From DASSHA01 sp035693145 (GTDB taxonomy: Bacteria > Chloroflexota > Limnocylindria > Limnocylindrales > CSP1-4): DNA of 64,000 nt. Below, piece by piece: positions 16,228 to 24,962 of the stretch (positions are counted from its first letter, which is position 1; every line of letters begins with the position of its first letter). Where the stretch lies: contig DASSHA010000069.1 of assembly GCA_035693145.1 (NCBI GenBank), positions 19,487 to 83,486 on the forward strand. The letters run 5' to 3'. Position numbers and translations under genes: made by a program. The notes below the pieces were generated by a model that had not been told where the DNA came from, did no database searches, and was given only the letters and a program-made list of their open reading frames with translations.

Positions 16228-17358
16228 TCAACCGGCGTCGAGCTCGCGGAGAAGCGCGGCGACCTCGAGGGCGTTCGTCGCCCCGTAGTTGCCGTAGCAG
16301 TTGTTCATGAGCACGTGCGTGTCGCGCGCCTGCTTGGCTGCCTCGCGGATCCGCGGCACCCAGTCTTCGAGCTCGGAGCGATCGTAGAGGTACCGGAAGC
16401 GCTCGACCGGCGTGACCCCGCTCTGCTCCCACGTCGCGGCGCGTCGGCCGTGGAAGCGGACGACCGCGAGGTCCGGCGACGGGACCGCGACGATCGGCGG
16501 AACGCTGGACTTCGTGCCCTGCGGCGCGTCGACCATGACGAGCGGGATGTGCTCGTCCTCGAGGAAGCGGAGCGTCCGCTCGAGGTTCTTCTCGTTGAAC
16601 CAGCTCGCGTTGCGGAACTCGACGGCGACGGGCAGCCCGAGCTCGCCGAGCCGGGCCTTGGCCTCCCGAATCGCATCCCGGTTCTGCGACGAGGTGAAGA
16701 ACCACTTCGGATACTGGAGGAAGATCGCCCCCAGCTGGTGATGCTCGCGGAGCGGGTCGACGCCGTCGGCGAACGCCCGCCAGATCTCCGTCGAGAGCTC
16801 GTCGGGCAGATCCTTGAGGTAGATCCGGCCCTTCGCACCGAGCTCTTCGGGGAGCGCCTCGCGGATCGCCTTGGGGAGGCGCCGAGTCTCCGTGCCCTGG
16901 CCCGTCAGGAGCGCGTGAGCCTTGACGTCGAACGTGAAGTCCGGCGGCGTCCGCTCCACCCACAGCTCGGACGTTCGGCGCTGCGGAAGCGCGTAGTAGG
17001 TCGCGTCGACCTCGACGACCGGGAAGCGCGACGCGTAGTAGGCGAGCCGCTCTTCCGCCGTGTCCGCGGCGGCCGGGTAGAAGACGCCCGCGGCCGTCAT
17101 CGTCGGGTCGGTCCAGCTCGCCGTCCCGACGCGCACGAGTCCGGGGGCCGAACCGTTGGGACCTGCGACCTCGATCGGCTCGGTCGCGACATCCTCGCGG
17201 AGGTCGCCGGCGCGCTCCGAGGCCGCTTCGTAGCCAGGGTCATGAACGCGGTCGAGATCGTCCGCCCGAGTCTCGAGCGTCCGCCGCACGGCGGCCGCGC
17301 TGTCCGCCTTCGAGGTGGCTGTCCGTCCGCGCCCCGTCGTCGCCATGGCGGCCATCAT
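16228..17358 (-). CDS. DUF72 domain-containing protein
   Basis: The 376-residue protein has an N-terminal low-complexity stretch of about 70 residues. The DUF72 core follows: VRVGTASWTDP, FPVVEVDATYYALP, FDVKAH, FLQYPKWF, VAVEFRNASW, VRFHGR and MNNCYGNYGATNAL. The fold is a TIM barrel related to UV endonuclease/sugar isomerase folds; activity is unknown, but the acidic and histidine positions at strand ends suggest a metal or phosphate site. The long N-terminus is unusual, and a later start is possible (for example near GLVRVGTASW). Confidence 0.92.
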   Translation of the reverse strand: MMAAMATTGRGRTATSKADSAAAVRRTLETRADDLDRVHDPGYEAASERAGDLREDVATEPIEVAGPNGSAPGLVRVGTASWTDPTMTAAGVFYPAAADTAEERLAYYASRFPVVEVDATYYALPQRRTSELWVERTPPDFTFDVKAHALLTGQGTETRRLPKAIREALPEELGAKGRIYLKDLPDELSTEIWRAFADGVDPLREHHQLGAIFLQYPKWFFTSSQNRDAIREAKARLGELGLPVAVEFRNASWFNEKNLERTLRFLEDEHIPLVMVDAPQGTKSSVPPIVAVPSPDLAVVRFHGRRAATWEQSGVTPVERFRYLYDRSELEDWVPRIREAAKQARDTHVLMNNCYGNYGATNALEVAALLRELDAG

Positions 17359-17413
17359 GCCGCTCCGGCGCGACCGGAGCTGTCAGGTTCGTCGGACGCA
17401 GTCGACTCGCGAC

Positions 17414-18283
17414 CTACGGGTTGCACTGCCCCGGGTCGCCGCTCTGGTAGCCGACCGTGAACCAGTGCTGGCGCTGCTGGGACGACCCGTGGGTCCAGGT
17501 CTCCGGGTTGACGCGGCCCTGGAACTCCTGCTGGATCCGATCGTCGCCGACCGCCGCGGCCGCGTCGAGCGCGTCGTTGATCTGTGCCTGCGTCGGAGCC
17601 TGAAGGAATCCGGTGTCGGCGGCATGCTTCGTCCAGACGCCGGCGAAGCAGTCGGCCTGGAGCTCGGTCTTCACGGATTCGCTGTTCGCGCCCTGGCCGC
17701 CCCCACCGGCCGACAGCAGCCCGAGCAGGTCCTGCGCGTGATGGCCGTACTCGTGGGCGACGACGTAGCCCTGCGCGAGGGATCCACCCTGTGCGCCGAA
17801 CTTCGTCTTCAGGTCGTCGAAGAAGCCCAGATCGAGGTACACGCGCCGGTCGCTCGGGCAGTAGAACGGCCCGACCTCCGTCGACGCAACCCCGCAGCCG
17901 GTGTCCGTCTGGCCCGTGAACAGGACGGTGGGCGCGTTCTCGTAGCTCTCGCCGCTCTGCTGGAACTCCTGCTGCCAGTACGCCTGAACGCTATTCACGT
18001 AGCCGACGACCCGGCAGTCCTCTCGCTGGTTCGCGTCGGCGCCCGTCTTGCAGTCCTGTCCGAGCGAGCTGTCGGCGCCGCCGCCGTTGAGCACGCCGGA
18101 CGAGCTGCCACCGCCGAGGATCCCGCTGTTGAGCAGCAGGAAGATGAGGGTGACGACGAGACCGAGGCCACCGCCACCCATCACGACGGGAGAGCCGCCG
18201 AGCCCGCCGCGGAAGCCACCGCCCCCGCCGCGGGCGTCCTCGACCTGGGACGGGTCGAGCGATGCATTCGGGTTGAAGGTCAT
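17414..18283 (-). CDS. Neutral zinc metallopeptidase, KPN_02809/YpfJ family
   Basis: The 289-residue protein has the family layout. An Asn/Gly-rich cytoplasmic head is followed by one membrane helix (LGLVVTLIFLLLNSGIL, about 40-56) and an external catalytic domain. The zinc motif HEYGH is at 177-181 (HExxH), with downstream ADCFAGVW supplying the third ligand region. Cysteine pairs (78/90, 130/142) suggest disulfides outside the cell. Substrates are unknown. Confidence 0.95.
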   Translation of the reverse strand: MTFNPNASLDPSQVEDARGGGGGFRGGLGGSPVVMGGGGLGLVVTLIFLLLNSGILGGGSSSGVLNGGGADSSLGQDCKTGADANQREDCRVVGYVNSVQAYWQQEFQQSGESYENAPTVLFTGQTDTGCGVASTEVGPFYCPSDRRVYLDLGFFDDLKTKFGAQGGSLAQGYVVAHEYGHHAQDLLGLLSAGGGGQGANSESVKTELQADCFAGVWTKHAADTGFLQAPTQAQINDALDAAAAVGDDRIQQEFQGRVNPETWTHGSSQQRQHWFTVGYQSGDPGQCNP

Positions 18284-18394
18284 CGACTGTTCTCCAGGCG
18301 GTCGTCGGAACCCGGAGTATCGCTGCGCGCGGCCGCTGCGTGCGACGATCCCGGCGGGCGTGTCCGTCGCAGATGCGTGGCGATGCCCGCGGCG

Positions 18395-19687
18395 TCAGCC
18401 GAGCGCGAGCACCCGATAGCGCGCCTCGCCGCGCGGCGTCCGCACGCTCACCTCGTCGCCGGCGGAAGCGCCGACGAGCGCGCGTCCGACCGGTGAGGCG
18501 TCGGAGATCCGGCCGGCCGTGGGGTCCGATTCGGTCGGCCCGACGATCGTGAACACGAGCTCCTCGCCACCGATCTCGACGGTGACACGCGAGCCGAGCC
18601 CGATGCGCGGGTGGGTGGTGTCGACATTCTCGATCTCGGTCGGCGCGACGATGACCGCCGACCGGAGGCGCGCCTCGAGCGCCTGGATCCGGCCCTCGAG
18701 GAACGACTGCTCCTCGCGCGCCGCCTGGTAGTCGGCGTTCTCCTTGAGGTCGCCGAGCTCGCGGGCCCGTCGGATCCGGTCGATGACCTCCGGGCGCCGC
18801 TCGCGGGTCAGCTGGTCGAGCTCGGCTCGCAGCCGCTCGAGGCCATCCGACGTGAGCCGGGTTGCGGCTGGTTGCGGCCGACCCTGGCCTGCCGCCGTGG
18901 TGCGGGCCGCAATCCGTCGCGGCGTCACCGGCACGATCGCCGATACCGGCGGCGCGGGCCGTGACCGCGGGGACGCTCGCGGCGTCCGCGGAGCCGTCGT
19001 GTTCGTTCGTCGCCGGGTGCCGCTTCCGCGCTCCTCGTTCCGTGCGCCGTCGGCGTCGCCCTGCGGCAGTTCGACGAGGCGCGTCGGGATCGGCGCGGGT
19101 TCGCGCTCGACCGGCAGCGTCGACCCCGTGATGCCCGTCGCCTTGCGCTCGCCCGTCGATCGTCGAAGGTTCGCGAACGGCAGCACGATCGACTGGTCCG
19201 GCAGCGCCGAGCGCTCCTCGGGTGGAACGCTCGCTCCGAACGCGTCGAGCAGGGCGTCCTCGTACTCCTCGGGCGCGTCGGTCTCGGCCCAGCGGACGCG
19301 CAGCCCGGTGACCGAGAGCGTCCGCAGCCACTGGCTCGCGGCATGCGGCCGGGCGTCCCCGAGGACGTGCGCCTCGAGCGCCCGGATCCGGCCGGCGAGC
19401 GTCCGTTCGGACGTCCCGATGAAGAGGACCGTCGCGCTCGGGATCCAGAACGCCTCGAGGCGGGCCCGCAGCGCACGCGACGTCGGGACCTCGCCATCGA
19501 GCCGGAGCGAGGGCACACGCTCGATCCACTTGCCGATCGTCGACAGCTCGATGGGAGCCTTGGGCAAGGGTTCTACGAGCTCGATCAGGAAGACGCCCGG
19601 TCGCCGCGACGCCACCGGCCGCCCAAGGAGCGCGAGCCCATCTGTGGCCAGCCCGACGGCCGTGAGGAGGTCGGAGGCGGAGGTCAC
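18395..19687 (-). CDS. GIY-YIG-like domain fused to a GreA-type transcript cleavage factor
   Basis: The 430-residue protein has two parts. Residues 30-190 start PGVFLIEL and continue with ATVLFIGTSERTLAGRIRAL. They resemble a GIY-YIG-like family otherwise seen as a stand-alone protein in high-GC bacteria. After an 80-residue basic linker, residues 273-430 are a full GreA: the coiled-coil tip GDLKENADYQAAREEQ keeps the acids (Asp313, Glu316) that position Mg in the RNA polymerase active site, and an FKBP-like C-domain follows. Ordinary GreA is about 158 residues. There is no stop or ribosome site in the linker, so a true fusion is likely. Confidence 0.85.
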   Translation of the reverse strand: MTSASDLLTAVGLATDGLALLGRPVASRRPGVFLIELVEPLPKAPIELSTIGKWIERVPSLRLDGEVPTSRALRARLEAFWIPSATVLFIGTSERTLAGRIRALEAHVLGDARPHAASQWLRTLSVTGLRVRWAETDAPEEYEDALLDAFGASVPPEERSALPDQSIVLPFANLRRSTGERKATGITGSTLPVEREPAPIPTRLVELPQGDADGARNEERGSGTRRRTNTTAPRTPRASPRSRPAPPVSAIVPVTPRRIAARTTAAGQGRPQPAATRLTSDGLERLRAELDQLTRERRPEVIDRIRRARELGDLKENADYQAAREEQSFLEGRIQALEARLRSAVIVAPTEIENVDTTHPRIGLGSRVTVEIGGEELVFTIVGPTESDPTAGRISDASPVGRALVGASAGDEVSVRTPRGEARYRVLALG

Positions 19688-19807
19688 GTTCTGATCCTAC
19701 CGGGCGGGCCGCCGATCCGAAGGTGAGCACCGATCGAGGCGTGTCCGGCGAGCTCGGCTCACAACCTGCTCAGCGTCTCGAAGGGGTTACGCGAACAGAG
19801 GATAAAC

Positions 19808-19824
19808 CTGACACTCCCTGGCAG
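19808..19824. promoter_or_regulatory. Operator-like site CTGAC-N6-TGGCAG
   Basis: A 17-bp inverted repeat (one mismatch) lies 61 bases upstream of the 51-residue gene start. The same pattern, CTGAC-N6-TGTCAG, recurs exactly at 21101-21117 and 55694-55710. Confidence 0.45.
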
Positions 19825-19884
19825 GTCCGCACGGTAGCTTGGAGCCCCACGAACGGACCACGGAAGGTGGGGAAAGGGGACGCC

Positions 19885-20040
19885 ATGTCCACGATCGAGC
19901 TCCTCCAGGTGATCGAGGATGACCGCCGCCGCCAGGCTGAACGGTCGAACCTCGTGCGGCTCGCTCGGCGCGCGTCGACCGGCCGGATCCATCGCCGCTC
20001 GTTCCCGGAGCGAGTGGGCCGCTGGCTGCGCGGCAGCTGA
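19885..20040 (+). CDS. 51-residue basic protein, unknown function
   Basis: The ATG at 19885 follows AAAGGGGACGCC, a fair ribosome site. The product (MSTIELLQVIEDDRRRQAER start, WLRGS end) is a short amphipathic helix followed by an Arg-rich tail. It could bind nucleic acid or a protein partner. It has its own promoter region with an operator-like palindrome and is convergent with the WYL regulator gene 26 bases away. Confidence 0.6.
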   Translation: MSTIELLQVIEDDRRRQAERSNLVRLARRASTGRIHRRSFPERVGRWLRGS

Positions 20041-20065
20041 CGAAGCCACCCGGCGCGGTCGCCGG

Positions 20066-21070
20066 TCAGTCGCCGACGATCGCCGGCTCTTGCTCGCGAG
20101 AAGCCTCCGCGTACCGCTCCAGCACGGATCGCGCCAGCCGCACGAGTGGCGCGCGAAGTCGTTGTGGTTCGACGAGCTCGGCCCGGGATCCGAGTCGGAG
20201 GAGCGCGGCCACGGCGTCGTCCTCCCAGGTGAAGCGGGCTCGCACGAGCGCGGGCGAGCCCGGGCTGGCGCCGGGTTCCACGACTTCGATGCCGTCGCCG
20301 CCGATCGTCTCGTCAACCGCCGCGACGTCGGACGCCGGGACCCGGAGGAGGACCTCCACGACGGGCTGCGCCTGCTCGAAAGCGGCGATCGAGGCCGACC
20401 AGTAGGCGGCGAGATCGAACCGCTCGGGGCGGGCGAACGTTTCGTCGGTCAGCCGGACGTCGGCGACGCGCGAGACGCGGTACGTCCGTTCCTGCCTCGC
20501 GGCCGTCCGCCCGACGAGGTACCAGATCCCGGCCTTGAGGACGAGGCCCAGGGGTTCGAGCCGGCGCTGCACGACGTCGCCCTGGCCCGGTCGCTGGTAA
20601 TCGAGCTCGACGATCCTCGCCTCCCACACGGCCTGCGCCAGGCCCGCCAGGTGAGGCAGCGCTTCGCCGCGCCGGAACCAGCCCGGAGCGTCAAGGTGGA
20701 AGCGCTCGTTGATGCGCGTGGCCCGCGCGCGAAGCTCGGGCGGGAGCGCGGCCAGCACCTTGAGGCGGGCGGCGGTGACGACGGTGCCGAGCCCGAGCTC
20801 CGCGGCCGGTCCCGGGAGCCCGGAGAGGAACAGCCCTTCGGCCTCCTCGGGCGTCAGTCCGGTCAACCGCGTCCGGTACCCGTCGACGAGCCGGACGCCG
20901 CCGTGCGGGCCGCGCTCGGCGTAGATGGGCACGCCCGCCTCCGCCAGCGCCTCGACGTCGCGGTAGACGGTCCGGACCGAGACCTCGAGCTGACGGGCGA
21001 GCTCGGCGGCTGTGAGTCCGCCGCGCGTCTGGAGGATGAGCAGCAGATTGACGAGCCGGCTCGCGCGCAC
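20066..21070 (-). CDS. WYL-domain transcriptional regulator (DeoR-type HTH)
   Basis: The 334-residue protein opens with a winged HTH of the HTH_11/DeoR type (MRASRLVNLLLILQTRGGLT then AAELARQLEVSVRTVYRDVE). A WYL module follows (VELDYQRPG, GIWYLVGRTAARQERTYRVS). A C-terminal WCX-like extension closes it. WYL domains sense nucleotides or nucleic acid and often control stress, defence or metabolism genes. A 17-bp palindrome lies 31 bases upstream of its start, suggesting autoregulation. Confidence 0.94.
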   Translation of the reverse strand: MRASRLVNLLLILQTRGGLTAAELARQLEVSVRTVYRDVEALAEAGVPIYAERGPHGGVRLVDGYRTRLTGLTPEEAEGLFLSGLPGPAAELGLGTVVTAARLKVLAALPPELRARATRINERFHLDAPGWFRRGEALPHLAGLAQAVWEARIVELDYQRPGQGDVVQRRLEPLGLVLKAGIWYLVGRTAARQERTYRVSRVADVRLTDETFARPERFDLAAYWSASIAAFEQAQPVVEVLLRVPASDVAAVDETIGGDGIEVVEPGASPGSPALVRARFTWEDDAVAALLRLGSRAELVEPQRLRAPLVRLARSVLERYAEASREQEPAIVGD

Positions 21071-21100
21071 CCGCGGATGATAGGCCGGCGTGGGCGCTAC

Positions 21101-21117
21101 CTGACGATCGGTGTCAG
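21101..21117. promoter_or_regulatory. Operator-like palindrome CTGAC-N6-TGTCAG
   Basis: A perfect inverted repeat (CTGAC...GTCAG) sits between the divergent WYL regulator (minus) and the zinc-ribbon gene (plus). It matches 11 of 11 fixed positions of the site at 55694-55710. Confidence 0.5.
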
Positions 21118-21224
21118 CTTCACGATGCGGGCGATGTGGCCGGACGCGCGGCCGATAGCCAGCGGTAATGCGATCGCCCGGCGCTGCGAGCGGTCGCGCA
21201 GTGTCGCCCGGATAGGGTCAGACG

Positions 21225-21422
21225 GTGCTGATCGAGACAGTCGAGCGACGACCCCTCGCCGACCGCATCGCCCAATGCGACGGTTGCGGCCGGCGATTCC
21301 CGTTCCGACGGGCAGGCCTCGTCGAGGATGGAGCCATCCTCTGCTCCTCCTGTGCGAACGTCGACGTCCTCGCCGACGCCGTCGATCCGGGCGGCGACCT
21401 GGCAGAGCCGATCCTCGGCTGA
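21225..21422 (+). CDS. 65-residue zinc-ribbon-like protein
   Basis: The 65-residue product has a single CxxC...CxxC pair (CDGCGRRFPF and LCSSCANVD), enough for one treble-clef or rubredoxin-like zinc site. The start is GTG 21225 with a weak ribosome site. Its stop is ten bases before the DUF2723 gene start, so it probably leads that transcript. Function unknown; small ribbons of this kind often bind RNA or act as assembly factors. Confidence 0.6.
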   Translation: MLIETVERRPLADRIAQCDGCGRRFPFRRAGLVEDGAILCSSCANVDVLADAVDPGGDLAEPILG

Positions 21423-21432
21423 CGGCGGCCCC

Positions 21433-23028
21433 ATGGGCGTCGCTCGGACCGCCATGCAACGCGGGCCGGTCCGGGCGATGGATCCTGCCGTGAGCATCCG
21501 GCGTCTGGCCGGGGTGCATCTCGCGGCGATCGCGGCCTTCGGGTTCGGGCTCCTGGTCTACGTCCCGACCCTCCTGCCGGGCGTGGCATTCGGCGACTGG
21601 GCGGAGATGCAGACGGCGCCGCTCCTGCTCGAGATCCCGCACCCGACCGGCTTCCCGCTCTACATCCTGCTCGGCCGGCTCTGGCTGCTCGTCGAGCCGT
21701 TCGGCTCCGTCGCCTGGCGGATGAACCTGTTCGCGGCCGTCGTCGTGGCGGGAGCGGCAGCGGTCGCGACCGTCACCGCGGCGCGGCTCGGTGCCCGGCC
21801 CGTGCTCGCGCTCGCCGGCGGAATGCTTCTTGCGGCCACCGGGACCGTCTGGGACGCCGCGACCGCTGCCGAGGTGAACGGTCTCCACCTCCTCCTCGTC
21901 TCGCTGCTCGTCTTTCTCGCCGTCCGCTGGCGCGACGAGCAGCGACCGCGCGACATCCTCCTGGGCGGCCTGCTGGCCGGGCTCGCGGTGAGCAACCATC
22001 TCCTCGCGCTCGCCGCGGACGCGGTCATCGTCCCGCTCGCGCTCTGGGCCGGCCGTCGCACCCTTCTGCAGCGGCCGTGGCTCGTGCCGGCCGCCGGCGC
22101 GCTCTCGCTCGTCGGCCTCGCGCCGTACCTTTTCATCCCGATCCGCGTCGCCCTGTCGGCACCCATCGAGTATCCCGCCCTCCGGACGTTGAGCGGCATC
22201 TGGGACCACATCACGGGCGTCGCCTACCGACGCGACATGCACGTCCTCTCGGGCGACAGCGTCGCGAACGTCATTCGCGATCTCCCCGGGCTCGCGGCCT
22301 ATGCCGTCGCGGAGGTCGGCGGCGTGGGCGTCATCGCACTCATCCTCTCGGTCCTCGGTCTGGCCACGCTCGTCCGACGCGACCCGTGGTCGGCGGCGCT
22401 GACGGTCGCCCTGCTCGCGATAACGCTCGATCTGTTCGTCGGCTATCGCGGCGACCTGCCGCACTATCTCCTCGCGGGCTGGCTGGTCGTCGCGATCTGG
22501 GCTGCTCTCGGGTTCGAGGCGATCGCCCGAACGTTCGAGACGCGCTGGGCCGGCGCGCGTCCCCGCTCCGTGGCCCGGTCCGCCCTGTTTCCCGTCGTCC
22601 CGCTCGCGCTCGTCGTCCCGCTCCTCGCCGCGCTGGTCAACCTGCCCGCTCATGACCGATCCGCGGACGAAACCGCGCCGCGCTTCGTCGACACGGTCCT
22701 CGCGAGCCTCCCGGCGAACGCGATCGTGTTCACGTACTGGGACGCGGGCGAGGCGCTTCACTACGCCGAATGCGTCGAGCACCGGCGACCCGATGTCGAC
22801 GTCATCGCACCGGACGACTGGGTCTCGTTTCGTCCCTGTACCGGCATGACGGCCGACATCGCCCTTCGCTCCGGCCGGCCGCTGTACGCCCTGGCCTACG
22901 CCGGACGAGGGTTGGGATCGATCGCCGGCCGCTTCACGGCGACGCCGGTCACCGAGCTCGCGGTGCCGTTCGGCGGTCTCGCCCTCGACCACGAGACGGC
23001 GCTCCTGAGGCTCACGCCGACGAGCTGA
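21433..23028 (+). CDS. DUF2723 (TMEM260-like) polytopic membrane protein, probable glycosyltransferase
   Basis: The 531-residue protein has about ten hydrophobic segments and the DUF2723 signature: an acid-bearing first loop GVAFGDWAEMQTAPLLL followed by IPHPTGFPLYILLGRLW. This family belongs to the GT-C fold and is thought to transfer a sugar (mannose in characterised homologues) from a lipid carrier to proteins or glycans outside the membrane. The C-terminal 110 residues form a soluble domain. The start is uncertain: ATG at 21433, 21454 or 21478, or GTG 21490, all precede the first membrane segment. Confidence 0.85.
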   Translation: MGVARTAMQRGPVRAMDPAVSIRRLAGVHLAAIAAFGFGLLVYVPTLLPGVAFGDWAEMQTAPLLLEIPHPTGFPLYILLGRLWLLVEPFGSVAWRMNLFAAVVVAGAAAVATVTAARLGARPVLALAGGMLLAATGTVWDAATAAEVNGLHLLLVSLLVFLAVRWRDEQRPRDILLGGLLAGLAVSNHLLALAADAVIVPLALWAGRRTLLQRPWLVPAAGALSLVGLAPYLFIPIRVALSAPIEYPALRTLSGIWDHITGVAYRRDMHVLSGDSVANVIRDLPGLAAYAVAEVGGVGVIALILSVLGLATLVRRDPWSAALTVALLAITLDLFVGYRGDLPHYLLAGWLVVAIWAALGFEAIARTFETRWAGARPRSVARSALFPVVPLALVVPLLAALVNLPAHDRSADETAPRFVDTVLASLPANAIVFTYWDAGEALHYAECVEHRRPDVDVIAPDDWVSFRPCTGMTADIALRSGRPLYALAYAGRGLGSIAGRFTATPVTELAVPFGGLALDHETALLRLTPTS

Positions 23029-23070
23029 GATGGACACACCGACCGGCCGAATGCGCGACGGAGGCACCCG

Positions 23071-23886
23071 ATGCTCCCCTCGTTCATGACCGCGAATTTC
23101 GTCGCGCGCGAGGCCGGCTGGCGGATCGACGACTGGGGTGAGGGCGACCGGTCGACCCAGGCGGCCTTCCGCGACCCGGCGACGTACGAGGCACGCTTCG
23201 GCGACCTGCTCGACGAGGCGGTCGCGCTCGGCTTCCGTGCCGTCGACGTCTGGGACGGACACCTGAACGCGGAGTGGGTGACCGACGAGCAGATCGCGAC
23301 CGCGCGCCGGCTGCTGGACGCGCGCGGGCTGCGTGTCGCGAGCCTGGCGGGCTGGTTCGGCTCGACGCCGGAGCGGTTCGAGCGCACATGCGAGATCGCG
23401 GCCGCGCTCGGTGCGCCGATCCTCGGCGGCGGAACGTCGCTCCTGACGACCGCCCGAGCGGCGCTCGTGGCGGGTCTCGAGCGTCACGACCTCCGGCTGG
23501 CGATCGAGAACCACCCGAAGGAACGAACGCCGGACGACATGCTGGCGGAGATCGGGGATGGCGGGAACGGGCGCATCGGAACGACCGTCGACACCGGCTG
23601 GTGGGGGACGCAGGGCGTCGACGCCGCGGACGCGATCCGCGCCCTCGCGCCGCACGTCATGCACGTCCACCTGAAGGACGTCCGCGCCGTCGGCGAGCCG
23701 CACGAGACATGCCGCTTCGGCGAGGGCGTGGTGCCGATCCGCCGCTGTGTCGAGGCGCTCGGGGAGATCGGCTACGACGGGGCGATCAGCGTCGAGCACG
23801 AGCCCTACGACCGCGACCCGCGGCGTGAGATCGAGCAGAACCTCGGGGACCTGCGCAGCTGGCTTGCCGGTGAGGCATCGTCGTGA
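23071..23886 (+). CDS. Sugar phosphate isomerase/epimerase-family TIM barrel
   Basis: The 271-residue protein fits the AP-endonuclease-2/xylose-isomerase-like family: ALGFRAVDVWDGHLN, LGAPILGGG, LAIENHPKERTP, TTVDTGWWG, VMHVHLKD and AISVEHEPYDRDP. The Glu and His residues in these motifs form the usual metal site for ketose-aldose or epimer chemistry. The stop overlaps the dehydrogenase start by four bases. Together they look like a two-step sugar or inositol conversion module. Confidence 0.92.
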   Translation: MLPSFMTANFVAREAGWRIDDWGEGDRSTQAAFRDPATYEARFGDLLDEAVALGFRAVDVWDGHLNAEWVTDEQIATARRLLDARGLRVASLAGWFGSTPERFERTCEIAAALGAPILGGGTSLLTTARAALVAGLERHDLRLAIENHPKERTPDDMLAEIGDGGNGRIGTTVDTGWWGTQGVDAADAIRALAPHVMHVHLKDVRAVGEPHETCRFGEGVVPIRRCVEALGEIGYDGAISVEHEPYDRDPRREIEQNLGDLRSWLAGEASS

Positions 23887-24962
23887 CGACGGAGGGCCGC
23901 CTCGGCGTCGCGCTCGTCGGTGCCGGCGATATTGCGGAGCGCTACGCTGCCGACGTCCCGAAGCAGCCCTCGCTGCGGCTCCTCGGGGTGACGGACCTCG
24001 ATGAGACCAGGGCGAACCGGCTCGCGGCGGTGCACCGAGTGCGGGCCTATCCCTCGCTCGACGATCTGCTGGCCGACGAGGAGGTCGCGATCGTGGTCAA
24101 CCTGACCTCCCATCGCGCGCACGTCCCGGTCACCAGAGCGGCGCTCGAAGCGAGGCGCCACGTGTTCAGCGAGAAGCCGCTCGCGCTCGATCCCGCCGAT
24201 GCGCACGAGCTCGTCGCGACCGCGCGCGATCGGGGCGTCCGACTGGGCGCCGCGCCAAGCGTCCTTCTCGGCGAGATGGCCGCGACCGCGCGGGAGTGGA
24301 TCTCGTCCGGACGGCTCGGCTCCGTGAGGCTCGCGTACGCGGACGTGAACTGGGGTCGGATCGAGACGTGGCACGACTCGCCGGAAGGCTTCTACGACGT
24401 GGGTCCGCTGTACGACGTCGGCGTGTATCCGCTCACCCTGCTGACCGGCCTGCTCGGTCCGGCCCGGCGGGTCACGGCGGCCGGCGGGCGGCTCCTCGAG
24501 GAGCGTCGAACGAAGGCCGGGGGCACGTTCCGAATCGGCGCGCCCGATGCGGTCGTCGCGGCGATCGAGCTCGAGTCAGGCGCGCTCGTTCGCCTGACCG
24601 CCGACTTCTACGTCGCCGATCCCGCGCGCCAGCGCGGCGTGGAGCTCCATGGCGACGAGGGCTCGCTCTGGCTGTCGAACTGGTTCCGGTTCCGCGGCAG
24701 CGTCGAGGCGGCCGTCCCGTGGGGCTCGCCGTACGCCGAGGTCCCGCTGATCCGCGAGCCCGTGGACGACATGCCGTGGGCGGCAGGCGCAGAGGAGCTC
24801 GCCCGGGCGGTGATCGAGGACCGTCCGATGCGCGCCGCGGGCGGCGAGCATGCGGCGCACGTCGTCGACGTCCTCGGCGCGATCATGACCTCGATCGATG
24901 AGGGTCGCGCGATCGACCTCGAGCCGGGCCGCCGGGTCAGCCCGGAAGCTCACCGAGCTTGA
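23883..24962 (+). CDS. Gfo/Idh/MocA-family NAD(P)-dependent oxidoreductase
   Basis: The 359-residue protein starts at GTG 23883 within a GTGA overlap. It has the Rossmann motif VALVGAGDIAERYA, the family motif SEKPLALDPADA (catalytic Lys) and a second-domain DVGPLYDVGVYPLTLL, where the His/Asp region binds substrate. It probably oxidises a sugar or cyclitol that the upstream isomerase makes or uses. Its last 26 bases overlap the end of the convergent HtrA gene. Confidence 0.93.
   Translation: MTTEGRLGVALVGAGDIAERYAADVPKQPSLRLLGVTDLDETRANRLAAVHRVRAYPSLDDLLADEEVAIVVNLTSHRAHVPVTRAALEARRHVFSEKPLALDPADAHELVATARDRGVRLGAAPSVLLGEMAATAREWISSGRLGSVRLAYADVNWGRIETWHDSPEGFYDVGPLYDVGVYPLTLLTGLLGPARRVTAAGGRLLEERRTKAGGTFRIGAPDAVVAAIELESGALVRLTADFYVADPARQRGVELHGDEGSLWLSNWFRFRGSVEAAVPWGSPYAEVPLIREPVDDMPWAAGAEELARAVIEDRPMRAAGGEHAAHVVDVLGAIMTSIDEGRAIDLEPGRRVSPEAHRA

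Noticed and set aside
21097..23799. A 900-codon open frame on the minus strand
   Set aside because: It is antisense to four plausible genes, is dominated by Arg/Asp/Glu/Gly, has no domain, and is the expected by-product of very high GC content.
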